Shown here: positions 34,526-45,197 of the stretch, one piece after another
Layout of the letters: each line of letters opens with the position of its first letter
Position numbering within the stretch: the stretch's first letter is position 1
Assembly: GCA_030680355.1 (NCBI GenBank)
Contig: JAUXVF010000031.1
Span: 434,001 to 498,000, forward strand
Origin: Caulobacter sp.
GTDB lineage: Bacteria; Pseudomonadota; Alphaproteobacteria; Caulobacterales; Caulobacteraceae
Reading direction: 5' to 3'
DNA length: 64,000 nucleotides
Translations under genes and position numbers: made by a program
Notes under the pieces: generated by a model
Told to the model about the DNA's origin: nothing
The model's input: only the letters and a program-made list of their open reading frames with translations
Databases searched by the model: none

Positions 34526-34954
34526 CTATTTCGGCGCGCAGGCGGTCCTGTCCCCGGCCTTGCAGGCGCGGACGCGGGCTTCCCAGTCGGCGAGGTCCCG
34601 CTGACGCTGGGCTTCGACGGCGGCCTTCTGGGCTTCGTAGTCGGCCAGGGCCCTGGCGTATGCGGCGGCGTCGGCCTTCTTCTTGGCCTCGTATTCGCGC
34701 TGGCGTCGGGCGAACTCGGCGTCGCGAGCCTCATCGCGGGCCCGGGCGGCGGCGTTGCGGGCGTTGATGTCGGCGTTCAGCGCCTCGGCCGCCTCGGTCC
34801 CCTCCGCCTTGGGCGGCGGGCTGTTGAGGCTGGCATCGCGAAACTTTTCATAGTCGCTGCGGGCCAGGGCGCCGCCGCCGGTCCCCAGAGCCAGGGCGAC
34901 GGCGACGGCGACGGCGAGAAGCGGCCAAAGCCGGCGGACGGGTCTGGACTTCAT
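34526..34954 (-). CDS. small exported or anchored coiled-coil protein, unknown function
   Basis: 142 residues. A basic N-terminus and hydrophobic segment (about 8-30) form a signal peptide or anchor. Residues about 45-125 are a strongly charged Ala/Arg/Glu helix with heptad character (coiled coil), ending in a Cys-containing segment ACKAGDRTACAPK whose two cysteines could form a disulphide. I recognise no family. It lies 71 bases upstream of the amidase and is divergent from ettA. Confidence 0.65.
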   Translation of the reverse strand: MKSRPVRRLWPLLAVAVAVALALGTGGGALARSDYEKFRDASLNSPPPKAEGTEAAEALNADINARNAAARARDEARDAEFARRQREYEAKKKADAAAYARALADYEAQKAAVEAQRQRDLADWEARVRACKAGDRTACAPK

Positions 34955-35131
34955 CGATCATCCCGATGGCGAAAGGGCGGAAAAGCGCAGCTTGCCACAG
35001 CTCGCCGCCGGCCCGCCAGTGCACGCACGCGAGGCGGGTTCCGCGCCCCACCCGTTGCCTTTCCCCCCCCCGGTCGCTACATCCCGCGACAACCCCAGAC
35101 ACTCAAAAAGTGAAAGCGAGCGCGCGCACCT

Positions 35132-36788
<1,657 letters not shown>

Positions 36789-36799
<11 letters not shown>

Positions 36800-37307
36800 C
36801 GTCGGGCAAGCCATCCAGAAAGGCGGTCACCGCGCGGTCCGACCGCAGGGTGACCAGCGGCGTGGCGGGGGCGAGCCTGGCGAGGGCGGCCTCCAGCGTC
36901 GGCCGGTTGTCGCGCCGCCACCGCCAGATGTAGGTGATGAAGGCCGCGTCGACTTTCTCGGGGCAGTCCGGTCCCATGTCGGCCCGCGTGCGCCCCAAAT
37001 GGGTCAACCATCGCAACATGACGCGCAGGAGACAGAGCCAGCGCGGCGTGTCGAGCCAGATGATCAGGTCGGCGCGGGGCAGGCGCAGGTCGTAGGTCGA
37101 GCCATAGCCGCCGTCGCAGATCCAGCGGTCGCTGGCGACGGCCGCGGCCACCCGGACGCGGAAGTCCTTGAGGGCGCTCGCGACCCAGCCCGGCCGCCAG
37201 TACAGGGCGTCGAGATGGACCAGCGGCAGGTCGAGGCGCGCGCCCAGGGCGCGGGACAGACGGGACTTGCCCGCGCCGGGACAGCCGAGGATCAGAATCC
37301 GTTGCAT
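36789..37307 (-). CDS. FlaR/adenylate-kinase-like P-loop protein
   Basis: 172-residue nucleotide-binding protein with Walker A GCPGAGKS (residues 8-15), a conserved [11 protein letters not shown] block and DRWICDGGY, which together mark the group annotated as DNA topology modulation protein FlaR or adenylate-kinase-related. The historical name does not prove a topological role; a small-molecule kinase activity is more likely from the fold. Its last 11 bases overlap the end of ettA on the other strand. Confidence 0.8.
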
Positions 37308-37351
37308 GGTCAGAGCAGGTAGCCTTCGCCCGCCACGGTCGCAACGCCCCG

Positions 37352-38305
37352 TCAGTCGGCGTTTACCGTCTCCAGGTCCACGCCCAGCTGCCGCAACGCC
37401 TGCAGCAGTTGCAGGAAGCGCTGGGTCGTCACCAGACCCACCTGCATCATCTGCGGCGATTGCATGCGCTCGGCCGGATACAGATAGCCGCCGGTCGTGC
37501 GAACCGCCCAGCCATCCTCGACCAGGCCCTGTACGCGGCGACGCACCGTCTCATGCGACAACGCCAGACGCGCGGCGATCTGGGTGATGCTGGCCGGGCG
37601 GCGCATGGCGTCGGGTGGCGGCGTTTCCGCGCCGGCATAGCGCCAGGCCAGGGCCGGGTTCCGGGTCAGGGGCTCGGCGTTGATCATCAGCATCGCCGTG
37701 GCGATGGCGCCGTTGGTGATGGATCCGTGCGGGGCGGCGCCGGCCTCGATGAGGCGCAGGATGAAGTCGTCGCTGAGGGCCGCCACGGAGGCTAGCAGAT
37801 CGCGACCGCTTCCGCCGCCCTGGGGCGAGACGTGATTGACCAGGCCGAAGTCAAATCCCAGCGCACGCAGGTCGGTGACGCCGCGGCGGAGCGACGCCCA
37901 GGTCGCCGTCCGGGCGGCCAGCGCCCATTCGCCGTCGAGCGCCTCCTGGGAGGCCTGAACGCCGAGCCGCCCCAGCCGCCGGCACAGTCCGAGGACTTCC
38001 AGCTCGGCGACCTTCCGGCGCGTGGTCTCGTAGGGCAGGCCCAGGGACTGGGCGATGGCGCGCACGCTGATGGCCCGGACGGGCCGGTCCTCGACCGGCG
38101 ACAGGGTCGCCTCGGCGACCGGATCGCCTGATCGGGTGGCCTGGGTCAGGGCCAGCAGAACCGCGCTGCGGACAAAATCCCCCTGATGTCTTCGGCTGAG
38201 CGCGGCCACTTCGTCCAGCAGTATGGTGAAGGCGCAACGCATGATCAGACGCTGTTGGCGGCGCACGGATTCTATTGGCGAACCACTGCTACTCATCACA
38301 CTCAC
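37352..38305 (-). CDS. regulator with two winged-helix DNA-binding domains
   Basis: 317 residues, cytoplasmic. Two similar helix-turn-helix segments can be seen: one at about 78-112 (VRAIAQSLGLPYETTRRKVA) and one at about 234-268 (ITQIAARLALSHETVRRRVQ). Each begins with an Ile/Ser-rich strand and is followed by a G-rich wing, so the protein appears to be an internally duplicated MarR/GntR-like regulator. The two halves are separated by a helical region with no recognised ligand site. It is divergent from the dehydrogenase at 38434, which it may control through the 128-base gap. A small ATG choice (38305 or 38296) remains open. Confidence 0.7.
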   Translation of the reverse strand: MSVMSSSGSPIESVRRQQRLIMRCAFTILLDEVAALSRRHQGDFVRSAVLLALTQATRSGDPVAEATLSPVEDRPVRAISVRAIAQSLGLPYETTRRKVAELEVLGLCRRLGRLGVQASQEALDGEWALAARTATWASLRRGVTDLRALGFDFGLVNHVSPQGGGSGRDLLASVAALSDDFILRLIEAGAAPHGSITNGAIATAMLMINAEPLTRNPALAWRYAGAETPPPDAMRRPASITQIAARLALSHETVRRRVQGLVEDGWAVRTTGGYLYPAERMQSPQMMQVGLVTTQRFLQLLQALRQLGVDLETVNAD

Positions 38306-38393
38306 GCGCCGTCGATTCGTACTGTCACGGACAAATTCGTAATTGGATTGCGGCGGTCAGGGAAGCGGCGCGTGAGCAAGGTCTCCGCGCCCT

Positions 38394-38405
38394 CGTCAAT
38401 TGACG
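38394..38405. promoter_or_regulatory. 12-bp perfect palindrome in the divergent promoter region
   Basis: CGTCAATTGACG is a perfect dyad 28 bases before the ATG of the 2-hydroxyacid dehydrogenase and about 90 bases before the divergent regulator gene. Its position fits an operator for the tandem-HTH regulator, but nothing else ties the two together. Confidence 0.35.
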
Positions 38406-38433
38406 TCAGCGCCGCCCGGCGCGATGACAAGCC

Positions 38434-39390
38434 ATGGCCTCAGATACCCGACAGCCCGTGCTGCTGATTTCCCACCCGATGCTGTTGCCGCTTCAGGCGG
38501 CGCTGGAACCGACCTATCGGGTTCTGCGATTGTGGGACTTCCCCGACCGCCTCGATTTTCTCGAGGGGCCGGGCCAGTCCGTCGAGGCCATCGTCCACGC
38601 CGGCGAAGTGAATCTGTCGAACGATTTCCTGTCGGGGATGCCGCGCCTGGGCCTGATCGCCTGTGTCAGCGTCGGCTATGACGGGATCGATGTGCCCTGG
38701 TGCCGTGGACGGGGCGTCGCCGTCACCCATTCGCAGGGGCTCAACGCCAACGACGTGGCCGACCATGCCGTCGGGGCGTTTGTCGCCGCCTGGCGCGGCA
38801 TCGTCGCCGGCGACCGCATGGTACGCGAGGACCGTTGGACGCCGGCCGAACGGATGCGGCCCCGACCCGGCCTGATGGGCCGCAAGGCCGGGATCGTCGG
38901 GCTGGGCCATATCGGCCAGGCCGCCGCCCATCGCCTCGAGGCCTTTGGGCTGACCGTGTCCTGGTGGGGTCCCAACGACAAGGAGAGCCGGTGGCCGAGG
39001 GCCGGCAGCCTGCTGGATCTGGCTCGCGACAGCGACGCCCTGTTCGTCTGCTGCCGGGCCGACGCGGCCAACCACCACCTGATCTCGGCCGCCGTGATCG
39101 AGGCTCTGGGACCGCATGGGTGCCTGGTCAATGTCGCGCGCGGCTCGGTGGTTGATGAGGACGCGCTGATCGCGGCGCTCAAGGGCGGCCGGCTGGGCAT
39201 GGCGGCGCTGGATGTCTTTGAAACCGAGCCCACGCCCGCGGCGCGCTGGGCCGACACGCCCAACACGGTTCTGACGCCTCACACCGCGGGCGGCACGTTG
39301 GAGAGCATTCCCCGGATGGTCGGCCAGACCCTCGAGAACCTCAGGCGGTTCTTCGACAAGGAGCCGCTGCTTTCCCCGGTTCAGGACTAG
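38434..39390 (+). CDS. D-isomer-specific 2-hydroxyacid dehydrogenase
   Basis: 318-residue NAD(P)-dependent oxidoreductase of the D-2-hydroxyacid family (glyoxylate/hydroxypyruvate reductase-like). The Rossmann fingerprint is IVGLGHIGQAAAHRL, and the domain ends with the conserved NVARGSVVDEDALI. The catalytic Glu lies in DVFETEP and the catalytic His in TPHTAGG. The substrate cannot be read from sequence. It is divergent from the tandem-HTH regulator, which makes local regulation likely. Confidence 0.9.
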   Translation: MASDTRQPVLLISHPMLLPLQAALEPTYRVLRLWDFPDRLDFLEGPGQSVEAIVHAGEVNLSNDFLSGMPRLGLIACVSVGYDGIDVPWCRGRGVAVTHSQGLNANDVADHAVGAFVAAWRGIVAGDRMVREDRWTPAERMRPRPGLMGRKAGIVGLGHIGQAAAHRLEAFGLTVSWWGPNDKESRWPRAGSLLDLARDSDALFVCCRADAANHHLISAAVIEALGPHGCLVNVARGSVVDEDALIAALKGGRLGMAALDVFETEPTPAARWADTPNTVLTPHTAGGTLESIPRMVGQTLENLRRFFDKEPLLSPVQD

Positions 39391-39414
39391 GGCGTCGACT
39401 TTCGGATCTTTGAT

Positions 39415-39858
39415 CTAGAGGAAGAATGACTGGTCGTCGGCCGTGGGTTCAGGCGCGGGCTGGGCCTGGACGCTGGGAGCCAGCGCGGCGGCCAGGTGTT
39501 TGAGCACCGCCGAGGCCGTGAACGGCTTGGCCAGGAAGGCGGTGACGCCCGCGGCCGCACCGCGCTGAACGACGTCGCGGCTGACCTGGGCCGAGACCAT
39601 GATGATCGGCAGTTTGGCGACCTGGGGCTGGGGCAGGGCGCGGATGGCGCGGGTCAGCGATATCCCGTCCATCCGCGGCATGAACATGTCCACGAAAATG
39701 GCGTTAGGCTTGGGACCCTTGAGCGCGATCAGCGCCGCCGGCCCGCTGTCGGCCTGGACGACGTCCATGTCCACGGCGCTCAGGATCTGGGCCAGGAAGG
39801 CGCGGGCGTGGGCATTGTCATCGACCACAAGTATGCGCTGTCTGGCCTTGTTCGGCAT
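39415..39858 (-). CDS. single-domain CheY-like response regulator
   Basis: 147-residue receiver with no output domain. It has the acidic pair in VVDDN, the phospho-acceptor Asp57 (IFVDMFMP) and Lys111 (FLAKPF). A 25-residue Pro/Ala tail follows, ending in DDQSFFL. The frame can be extended to ATG 39885, but ATG 39858 is preceded by GGGA at a good distance. No kinase is adjacent, so it is an orphan; in Caulobacterales such proteins often act in motility or cell-cycle phosphorelays, but that is only context. Confidence 0.85.
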   Translation of the reverse strand: MPNKARQRILVVDDNAHARAFLAQILSAVDMDVVQADSGPAALIALKGPKPNAIFVDMFMPRMDGISLTRAIRALPQPQVAKLPIIMVSAQVSRDVVQRGAAAGVTAFLAKPFTASAVLKHLAAALAPSVQAQPAPEPTADDQSFFL

Positions 39859-40020
39859 GAGCATCCCGTCCGTGGACGGCTCCATTACTGTGCAGGCTGT
39901 CTAAACCAGACGGTGGTTCGTCAGGCGTAAATACCGTCCCTCATTTCCACGGATCGGGTATGCTGCACAGCGCGGCGGGGAGTCGCAGGCCAACAGCGAC
40001 GCCGCCCCGGAGGGATTGGC

Positions 40021-40383
40021 ATGGCCAGGGTGTTGGGGCTCGGCGGCATTTTCTTCAAGGCTCAGGACGGCGACGCCTTGCGCGACTGGTACCGGCGGGT
40101 GCTGGGTTTCGATATCGCCGAGTGGGGCGGCGCCCAGTTCGCGCACCCTACGTCCGGCTTTACCCTCTGGAGCCCGTTCGACGCCGATTCCGACTATTTC
40201 GAACCGTCCAGCCTGCCGTTCATGATCAACCTTATCGTTGACGACATCGACGGCATCCTCGAGATGGCGAAAGCGGCGGGGGTCGAGCCGATCCGGCGCG
40301 ACGATTCCGACCCCTATGGCCGCTTTGCCTGGCTGCTCGATCCGGCGGGAATCAAGGTCGAACTCTGGCAGCCGCCCAGCTGA
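40021..40383 (+). CDS. VOC-family (glyoxalase/bleomycin-resistance fold) protein
   Basis: 120 residues in the two-module beta-alpha-beta-beta-beta fold. The pattern IFFKAQDGDALRDWYRRVLG at the start and FAWLLDPAGIKVELWQP at the end are the usual VOC edges; the terminal Glu (VELW) is a typical metal ligand. The reaction or ligand is unknown. ATG 40021 follows GGAGG at 40010-40014. The gap before it (from 39859) holds a possible -10 (TATGCT) and no other gene. Confidence 0.82.
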   Translation: MARVLGLGGIFFKAQDGDALRDWYRRVLGFDIAEWGGAQFAHPTSGFTLWSPFDADSDYFEPSSLPFMINLIVDDIDGILEMAKAAGVEPIRRDDSDPYGRFAWLLDPAGIKVELWQPPS

Positions 40384-40403
40384 CAGTCGTTGGCCCGGCA
40401 GGG

Positions 40404-40438
40404 TTGACAGCATGATATAAAGATATCCTTATGTCCGC
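40404..40438 (+). promoter_or_regulatory. promoter with a GATATC-centred palindrome before the methionine operon
   Basis: A perfect -35 TTGACA (40404-40409) is followed by the near-perfect dyad ATAAAGATATCCTTAT (40417-40432, one mismatched pair), which covers the place of the -10 box. It ends 6 bases before the ATG of the ArsR-methyltransferase regulator, and no ribosome-binding site is visible, so translation may be leaderless or nearly so. The position fits autoregulation by the first gene. Confidence 0.55.
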
Positions 40439-41410
40439 ATGACGATGACATCGGCAGAGGCGGTTGAGGTGTTGCGCGCGGCGGGCGAACCAACGCGGCT
40501 GCGCATCCTCGCCCTGCTGGCGCGCGATGAACTGTCGGTGCTCGAGCTCTGCACCGTGCTCGAGCAGAGCCAGCCGCGCGTCTCGCGACACCTGAAGCTT
40601 CTGGCCGAGGCGGGCCTTGTCCAGCGGTTCCCCGATGGCGCCTGGGTCTTCTACAGACTGGCCGCCGACGGGGGCGGGCGGGCGCTCGCCGACAGCATCC
40701 TGACCCAGATCGATCCGGCCGACCCGGCGCTCGCCCAGGACGGCGAACGGCTGTCGCGAGTGGCGACCGAACGGTCCACCGAAGCGGCGGCCTATTTCGC
40801 CCGCAACGCCGCCCGGTGGGATGAAATCCGCTCCCTCTACGTGGCCGAGGCCGAGGTCGAGGCGGAAATCCGCAAGGCCGTCGGCGAAACTACCCTTGGC
40901 TTGCTGGTTGACCTCGGCGCCGGCACCGGCCGGATGCTGACCCTGCTCGGCGGCCAGGCCAGCCGGACCGTGGGGCTGGATCTGTCGCAACAGATGCTCA
41001 ACATCGCCCGGGTCAATGTCGGCGAGGCCGGGCTTGCGGCCTGTGAACTGCGCCACGGCGACATCTTCGCCACCGGCCTGCCCGGCGAATGCGCCGACCT
41101 GGTGACCGTTCATCAGGTGCTGCACTATCTGGGCGACCCGGCCGCGGCCGTCGAGGAGGCCGCCCGGCTGGTGGCGCCCGGCGGACGCCTGCTGATCATC
41201 GACTTCGCCCCCCACGCGCTCGAATTCCTGCGCGAGCAGCATCAGCACCGGCGGCTCGGCTTTTCCGACGAGGAGATCGGCCGCTGGCTGGAGGCGGCCG
41301 GCCTGACGCTGGAGACCGCCGCGGCCCTCCCGCCTGCCTCGGAACAGGGCCTGACCGTGAAAATCTGGACGGCGCGCCGGCCCGCCCTGGCCAAGAGGAA
41401 CGCCGCATGA
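40439..41410 (+). CDS. ArsR-family regulator fused to a SAM methyltransferase domain
   Basis: 323 residues. The N-terminal ArsR winged helix (about 5-85) has the recognition segment EQSQPRVSRHLKLLAEAGLV; no metal-binding Cys pair is present. The C-terminal part (about 120-310) is a class I methyltransferase with motif I VDLGAGTGRMLTLLG, LDLSQQML and DLVTVHQVLHYLGDP. Fusions of this type head methionine-cycle operons in alphaproteobacteria and have been proposed to sense S-adenosylmethionine or S-adenosylhomocysteine (SahR-like). Here it is the first gene, coupled to metF by an ATGA overlap. Whether the methyltransferase domain is catalytic or only a ligand sensor is unknown. Confidence 0.87.
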   Translation: MTMTSAEAVEVLRAAGEPTRLRILALLARDELSVLELCTVLEQSQPRVSRHLKLLAEAGLVQRFPDGAWVFYRLAADGGGRALADSILTQIDPADPALAQDGERLSRVATERSTEAAAYFARNAARWDEIRSLYVAEAEVEAEIRKAVGETTLGLLVDLGAGTGRMLTLLGGQASRTVGLDLSQQMLNIARVNVGEAGLAACELRHGDIFATGLPGECADLVTVHQVLHYLGDPAAAVEEAARLVAPGGRLLIIDFAPHALEFLREQHQHRRLGFSDEEIGRWLEAAGLTLETAAALPPASEQGLTVKIWTARRPALAKRNAA

Positions 41411-42333
41411 CTCCGCCCACCGCCCTTGGACCCGTCGCCCGCGCCGGCGGCCGCGATCATGGCGTGCGGGTCTCGTTCGAGTTCTCGCCGCCCAAGACGC
41501 CCCAGGCCGAGGACACGCTGTGGACGGCGATCCGCCGGCTCGCCCCGCTGAACCCGGACTTCGTGTCGGTGACCTATGGCGCCGGCGGCTCGACCCGCGA
41601 GCGCACCCACCGCACGGTCAAACGCATGCTCGACGAGACGTCGCTCAAACCCGCCGCTCATCTGACCTGCGTCGGGGCGTCGCGCGACGAGGTCGACGCC
41701 GTCGTCCGTGACTACTGGGAGAGCGGCATCCGCCATATCGTCGCCCTGCGCGGCGACCCGCCCGGGGCCATCGGCGGCGCCTATCAGCCGCACCCCGACG
41801 GCTACGCCAACGCCACCGAACTGACCGCCGGCATCCTGCGCGTCGCGCCGTTCGAGGTTTCGGTCAGCCTTTACCCGCAGGTGCATCCCGAAAGCCCCGG
41901 CATCGACCACGACATCGACGTGCTCAAGGCCAAGGTCGACGCGGGCGCCACGCGGGCCATTACCCAGTTCTTCTTCGACACCGACGTCTTCCTGCGGTTC
42001 ATGGAAAAGGTCCGCAAGGCCGGGGTGACCATCCCGATCTCGCCGGGGATCATGCCGGTGTCCAATTTCAAGGGCTTGCAGCGCATGGCCGAACCCTGCG
42101 GCATCCCGCTGCCGGCTTGGCTGGGCGGGCTGTTCGAGGGCCTGGACGAGGATCCCGAAACCCGCCGGCTGATCGCCGGCTCGGTGGCCGCCGAGATGTG
42201 CGCCCGGCTCGCCGAGGAAGGCTTTTCCGACTTCCATTTCTACACCCTTAACCGGGCCGATCTGGTCTACGCCATCTGCCGGGTGCTGGGTGTGCGCGAG
42301 ACCCCGGCCCCGACATCGGAGGCGGCGGCATGA
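41407..42333 (+). CDS. metF: 5,10-methylenetetrahydrofolate reductase MetF
   Basis: 308-residue FAD-dependent TIM-barrel enzyme that reduces methylene-THF to methyl-THF for methionine synthesis. The signature blocks are SFEFSPPKT, FVSVTYGAGGSTRERT, IRHIVALRGDPPG and TRAITQFFFDTDVF, followed by IPISPGIMP. ATG 41407 overlaps the stop of the regulator; a longer frame upstream lies over the regulator gene. The stop overlaps the start of the beta-lactamase gene. Its product feeds MetH, encoded in two parts downstream. Confidence 0.95.
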   Translation: MTPPTALGPVARAGGRDHGVRVSFEFSPPKTPQAEDTLWTAIRRLAPLNPDFVSVTYGAGGSTRERTHRTVKRMLDETSLKPAAHLTCVGASRDEVDAVVRDYWESGIRHIVALRGDPPGAIGGAYQPHPDGYANATELTAGILRVAPFEVSVSLYPQVHPESPGIDHDIDVLKAKVDAGATRAITQFFFDTDVFLRFMEKVRKAGVTIPISPGIMPVSNFKGLQRMAEPCGIPLPAWLGGLFEGLDEDPETRRLIAGSVAAEMCARLAEEGFSDFHFYTLNRADLVYAICRVLGVRETPAPTSEAAA

Positions 42334-43202
42334 AACGTCTGGTTCTCATCGTGGCGGTCATCGTCGGCCTGGCCGTCCTGGCCGCCGGGGGCGTGACCCA
42401 GGGTGCACCGCCGGCCAATTGGCTGACCCCGATGACGCCGTTCCGGGTGGCCGACAACCTCTACTATGTCGGCAGCAAGGGGCTGTCGGCCTGGCTGATC
42501 ACCACGCCGGGGGGCCATATCGTCATTGACGCCCCGCTCGACGGCAATCTCGACCGGATGAAGCTCAACATCGAGACGCTGGGCTTCAAGGTCAGCGACG
42601 TAAAGATCCTGCTCAACAGTCATGCTCATTTCGACCACACCGGCGGGCTGGCGCGGCTGAAACGCGACACCGGCGCCATCATGGCCGCCAGCGAAGGCGA
42701 CAGGCCGGCGCTGGAGCAGGGCGTCTATCCAGGGTCCGAGGACCAGGACTTCCTGAAATTCGAGCCGGTGAAGGTCGACCGGGTGCTCAAGGACGGCGAT
42801 GTCGTCAGCCTGGGCGGGGTGAGCCTGACGGCCCATGTCACGCCCGGCCACAGCCCCGGCTGCACCACCTGGACCCTGCCGCTCAAGGTCGACGGCCAGG
42901 TGCGCCAGGCCATGATCTATTGCAGCACGACGGTGGCGGCCAACCGGCTGGCGCCCGACCCGCAGTATCCGGGCATCGTCGCCGACTATCGCCGCACCTT
43001 TGCGCGGCTGGCGACCATGAAGGCCGACATCTTCCTGGCCCCCCATCCCGAACAGTTCGACATGGCCGCCAAGCTTGCCCGGCTCAACAAGGGCGGGCCT
43101 AACCCGTTCGTCGATCCCGGTGAGCTTCCGGTCCGGGTCGCCCAATCGCGCAAGGCCTTCGAGGCCGCGCTCGCCAAACAACAGAAGAAGGCCGCGTCAT
43201 GA
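42330..43202 (+). CDS. subclass B3 metallo-beta-lactamase (CAU-1/Mbl1b-like)
   Basis: 290 residues with an N-terminal signal/anchor (about 1-22). All zinc ligands of subclass B3 are in place: His98, His100, Asp102 and His103 (NSHAHFDH), His174 (TPGHSPGC) and His239 (LAPHPEQ). Family-typical IDAPLDGN and YCSTTVAANRL blocks are present. Related Caulobacter enzymes hydrolyse beta-lactams in vitro. It lies inside the methionine operon with 4-base overlaps at both ends, so it is co-expressed with metF and metH and may have a housekeeping role rather than one in resistance. Confidence 0.9.
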   Translation: MKRLVLIVAVIVGLAVLAAGGVTQGAPPANWLTPMTPFRVADNLYYVGSKGLSAWLITTPGGHIVIDAPLDGNLDRMKLNIETLGFKVSDVKILLNSHAHFDHTGGLARLKRDTGAIMAASEGDRPALEQGVYPGSEDQDFLKFEPVKVDRVLKDGDVVSLGGVSLTAHVTPGHSPGCTTWTLPLKVDGQVRQAMIYCSTTVAANRLAPDPQYPGIVADYRRTFARLATMKADIFLAPHPEQFDMAAKLARLNKGGPNPFVDPGELPVRVAQSRKAFEAALAKQQKKAAS

Positions 43203-44260
43203 CCCGGCAGGACCGTATCGCCGCCCTCAAACAGGCCGCCAAGGAGCGCATTCTGGTTCTCGACGGCGCCTGGGGGGTGATGATCCAGCGGCGGGGCGTG
43301 ACGGAAGAAGACTTCCGCGGCGCGCGTTTCGCCGACCATAGCCTGCCCCTGCGCGGCAACAACGATGTCCTGTGCCTGACGCGGCCCGATATTATTGCCG
43401 AGCTGCATGACGCCTATTTCGCCGCCGGGGCCGACATCAGCGAGAGCAATACCTTCAGCGCCACCACCATCGCCCAGCGCGACTACGGGCTGGAAAGCGC
43501 CGCCTACGACATCAATCTCGAAGGGGCCAAGCTGGCCCGCGCCGCCGCCGACCGCTGGACGGCGAAGACGCCGGACAAGCCGCGCTGGGCCGCCGGCTCG
43601 ATGGGGCCGCTCAACGTCATGCTGTCGATGTCCTCGGACGTGAACGATCCGGGCGCGCGGCTGGTCACCTTCGACCAGGTCTATGAGGCCTACCGCGAGC
43701 AGGTGAGGGGGCTCTACGACGGCGGCGTCGATCTGTTCCTGATCGAGACCATCACCGACACCCTGAACTGCAAGGCAGCGCTGAAGGCCATCCTCGACCT
43801 GCAGGACGAGGGCCACGAGCCGCTGCCGATCTGGATCAGCGGGACCATCACCGACCGCTCCGGCCGCACCCTGTCGGGGCAGACGGTCGAGGGCTTCTGG
43901 AACAGCGTGCGCCACGCCAAACCGTTCGCCATCGGTCTCAACTGCGCCCTCGGCGCCGACCTGATGCGGCCCCATATCGCCGAGTTGTCGCGCATCGCCG
44001 ACACCCTGATCGCGGCCTACCCCAACGCCGGCCTGCCCAACGCCATGGGCCAGTACGACGAGGAGCCCGACCAGACCGGCGCCGGCCTGCGCGAATGGGC
44101 CCAGAGCGGCATCGTCAACATTGTCGGCGGCTGCTGCGGCACCACGCCCGACCATATCGCCCAGGTGGCCAAATCGGTCGCCGGCCTGCCGCCGCGCGCG
44201 GTTCCCGAGCGCCCGACCGCCATGCGGCTGTCGGGGCTGGAAGCGTTCGAGCTGGCGTGA
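43199..44260 (+). CDS. methionine synthase, homocysteine-binding subunit (split MetH, N-terminal part)
   Basis: 353 residues equivalent to the first module of E. coli MetH. It is a TIM barrel that binds homocysteine through zinc, with Cys249 (LNCALGAD) and Cys312/Cys313 ([10 protein letters not shown]) as the three ligands. The start [20 protein letters not shown] is the standard MetH N-terminus. The protein ends after this domain; the folate, cobalamin and activation modules are encoded separately at 45198. Split MetH is a known alphaproteobacterial form. Coupled to the beta-lactamase gene by an ATGA overlap. Confidence 0.92.
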   Translation: MTRQDRIAALKQAAKERILVLDGAWGVMIQRRGVTEEDFRGARFADHSLPLRGNNDVLCLTRPDIIAELHDAYFAAGADISESNTFSATTIAQRDYGLESAAYDINLEGAKLARAAADRWTAKTPDKPRWAAGSMGPLNVMLSMSSDVNDPGARLVTFDQVYEAYREQVRGLYDGGVDLFLIETITDTLNCKAALKAILDLQDEGHEPLPIWISGTITDRSGRTLSGQTVEGFWNSVRHAKPFAIGLNCALGADLMRPHIAELSRIADTLIAAYPNAGLPNAMGQYDEEPDQTGAGLREWAQSGIVNIVGGCCGTTPDHIAQVAKSVAGLPPRAVPERPTAMRLSGLEAFELA

Positions 44261-44637
44261 TGGCGGCTCCTGATCCCGCCCTGGCCCTCGGTCCCGTCGA
44301 GACCGAGATGCTGCGCGACGTCCGCAGCCGGCTGAACCGTCAGGCGGTCAGCGACAAGGCGCTGTTCGCGCTGGGCTCGGCCTTTGTCACCGCCTGCACC
44401 CGCACCGACATGGCGCCGACCACCGAGATCCCGGCCAAGACCCTGTCGGGCGCACTGGTGGTCAAGGTCGCGGCCACCGCCGATCTGGCAACCCTGTCCC
44501 GTCTGGTCGCGACCCTGGTCGCCCACCGCGCCCTCGATGCGAAATGCTGGCCCGGTCTCGTCGCCGCCGGCGCGCCCCAGGCCATTCTCGGCCGCAGGTT
44601 GGCGCTGGGCGGTCGCGAACAGCCGGTGGAGGCGTGA
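44260..44637 (+). CDS. small hypothetical protein within the methionine operon
   Basis: 125 residues, soluble, with no recognised domain. The pattern is helical at the start ([15 protein letters not shown]), then has mixed short segments. It starts at ATG 44260 in a TGATG overlap with the stop of the homocysteine subunit gene and ends one base before the next ATG, so it is fully embedded in the operon. A role in methionine synthase function is possible from position only. Confidence 0.6.
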   Translation: MAAPDPALALGPVETEMLRDVRSRLNRQAVSDKALFALGSAFVTACTRTDMAPTTEIPAKTLSGALVVKVAATADLATLSRLVATLVAHRALDAKCWPGLVAAGAPQAILGRRLALGGREQPVEA

Positions 44638-45197
44638 ATGGCCAAGACCTATGACGCCCTGGATGATCGCCTGATCGGCTTCATCAAGGCCCAGAAGATG
44701 TTCTTCGTGGCCACCGCGCCGCTCTCGGCGCAGGGATCGGTGAACCTCTCACCCAAGGGCTACGACAGCCTTGCGGTGATCGACGCCCACACGGTGGCCT
44801 ATGTCGACCTGGGCGGCTCGGGGATCGAGACCCTGGCCCATGTGCGCGAGAACGGCCGCGTCACCCTGATGTTCTGCGCTTTCGAGGGGCCGGCCAGCAT
44901 CCTGCGCCTGTACGGGCGCGGCGAGGCGGTCAACTTCGACGAACCGGGGTTCGCGGAGGCGATGGCCCTGTTCCCGGCCTTCGACCGCGCCCGTTCGGTG
45001 ATCACCCTCCATATCGACCGCATCGCTGACAGCTGCGGCTGGGGGGTGCCGTTCATGGACTTCCGGGGCGAGCGCGACCAGCTTGTGCGCCATATCGCCC
45101 ACCGCCCCGACGCCGAATGGCGCGAGCGGCGCTACGAGAGCAACGCCACCTCTATCGACGGCCTGCCCGGCCTTGTCCGAAAGTCACAGGCCAACTG

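Noticed and set aside
35063..35071. Run of nine C upstream of ettA as a phase-variation tract
   Set aside because: It is in a GC-rich non-coding gap, not in a coding frame or a recognisable promoter spacer, and ettA is a housekeeping gene; likely chance.
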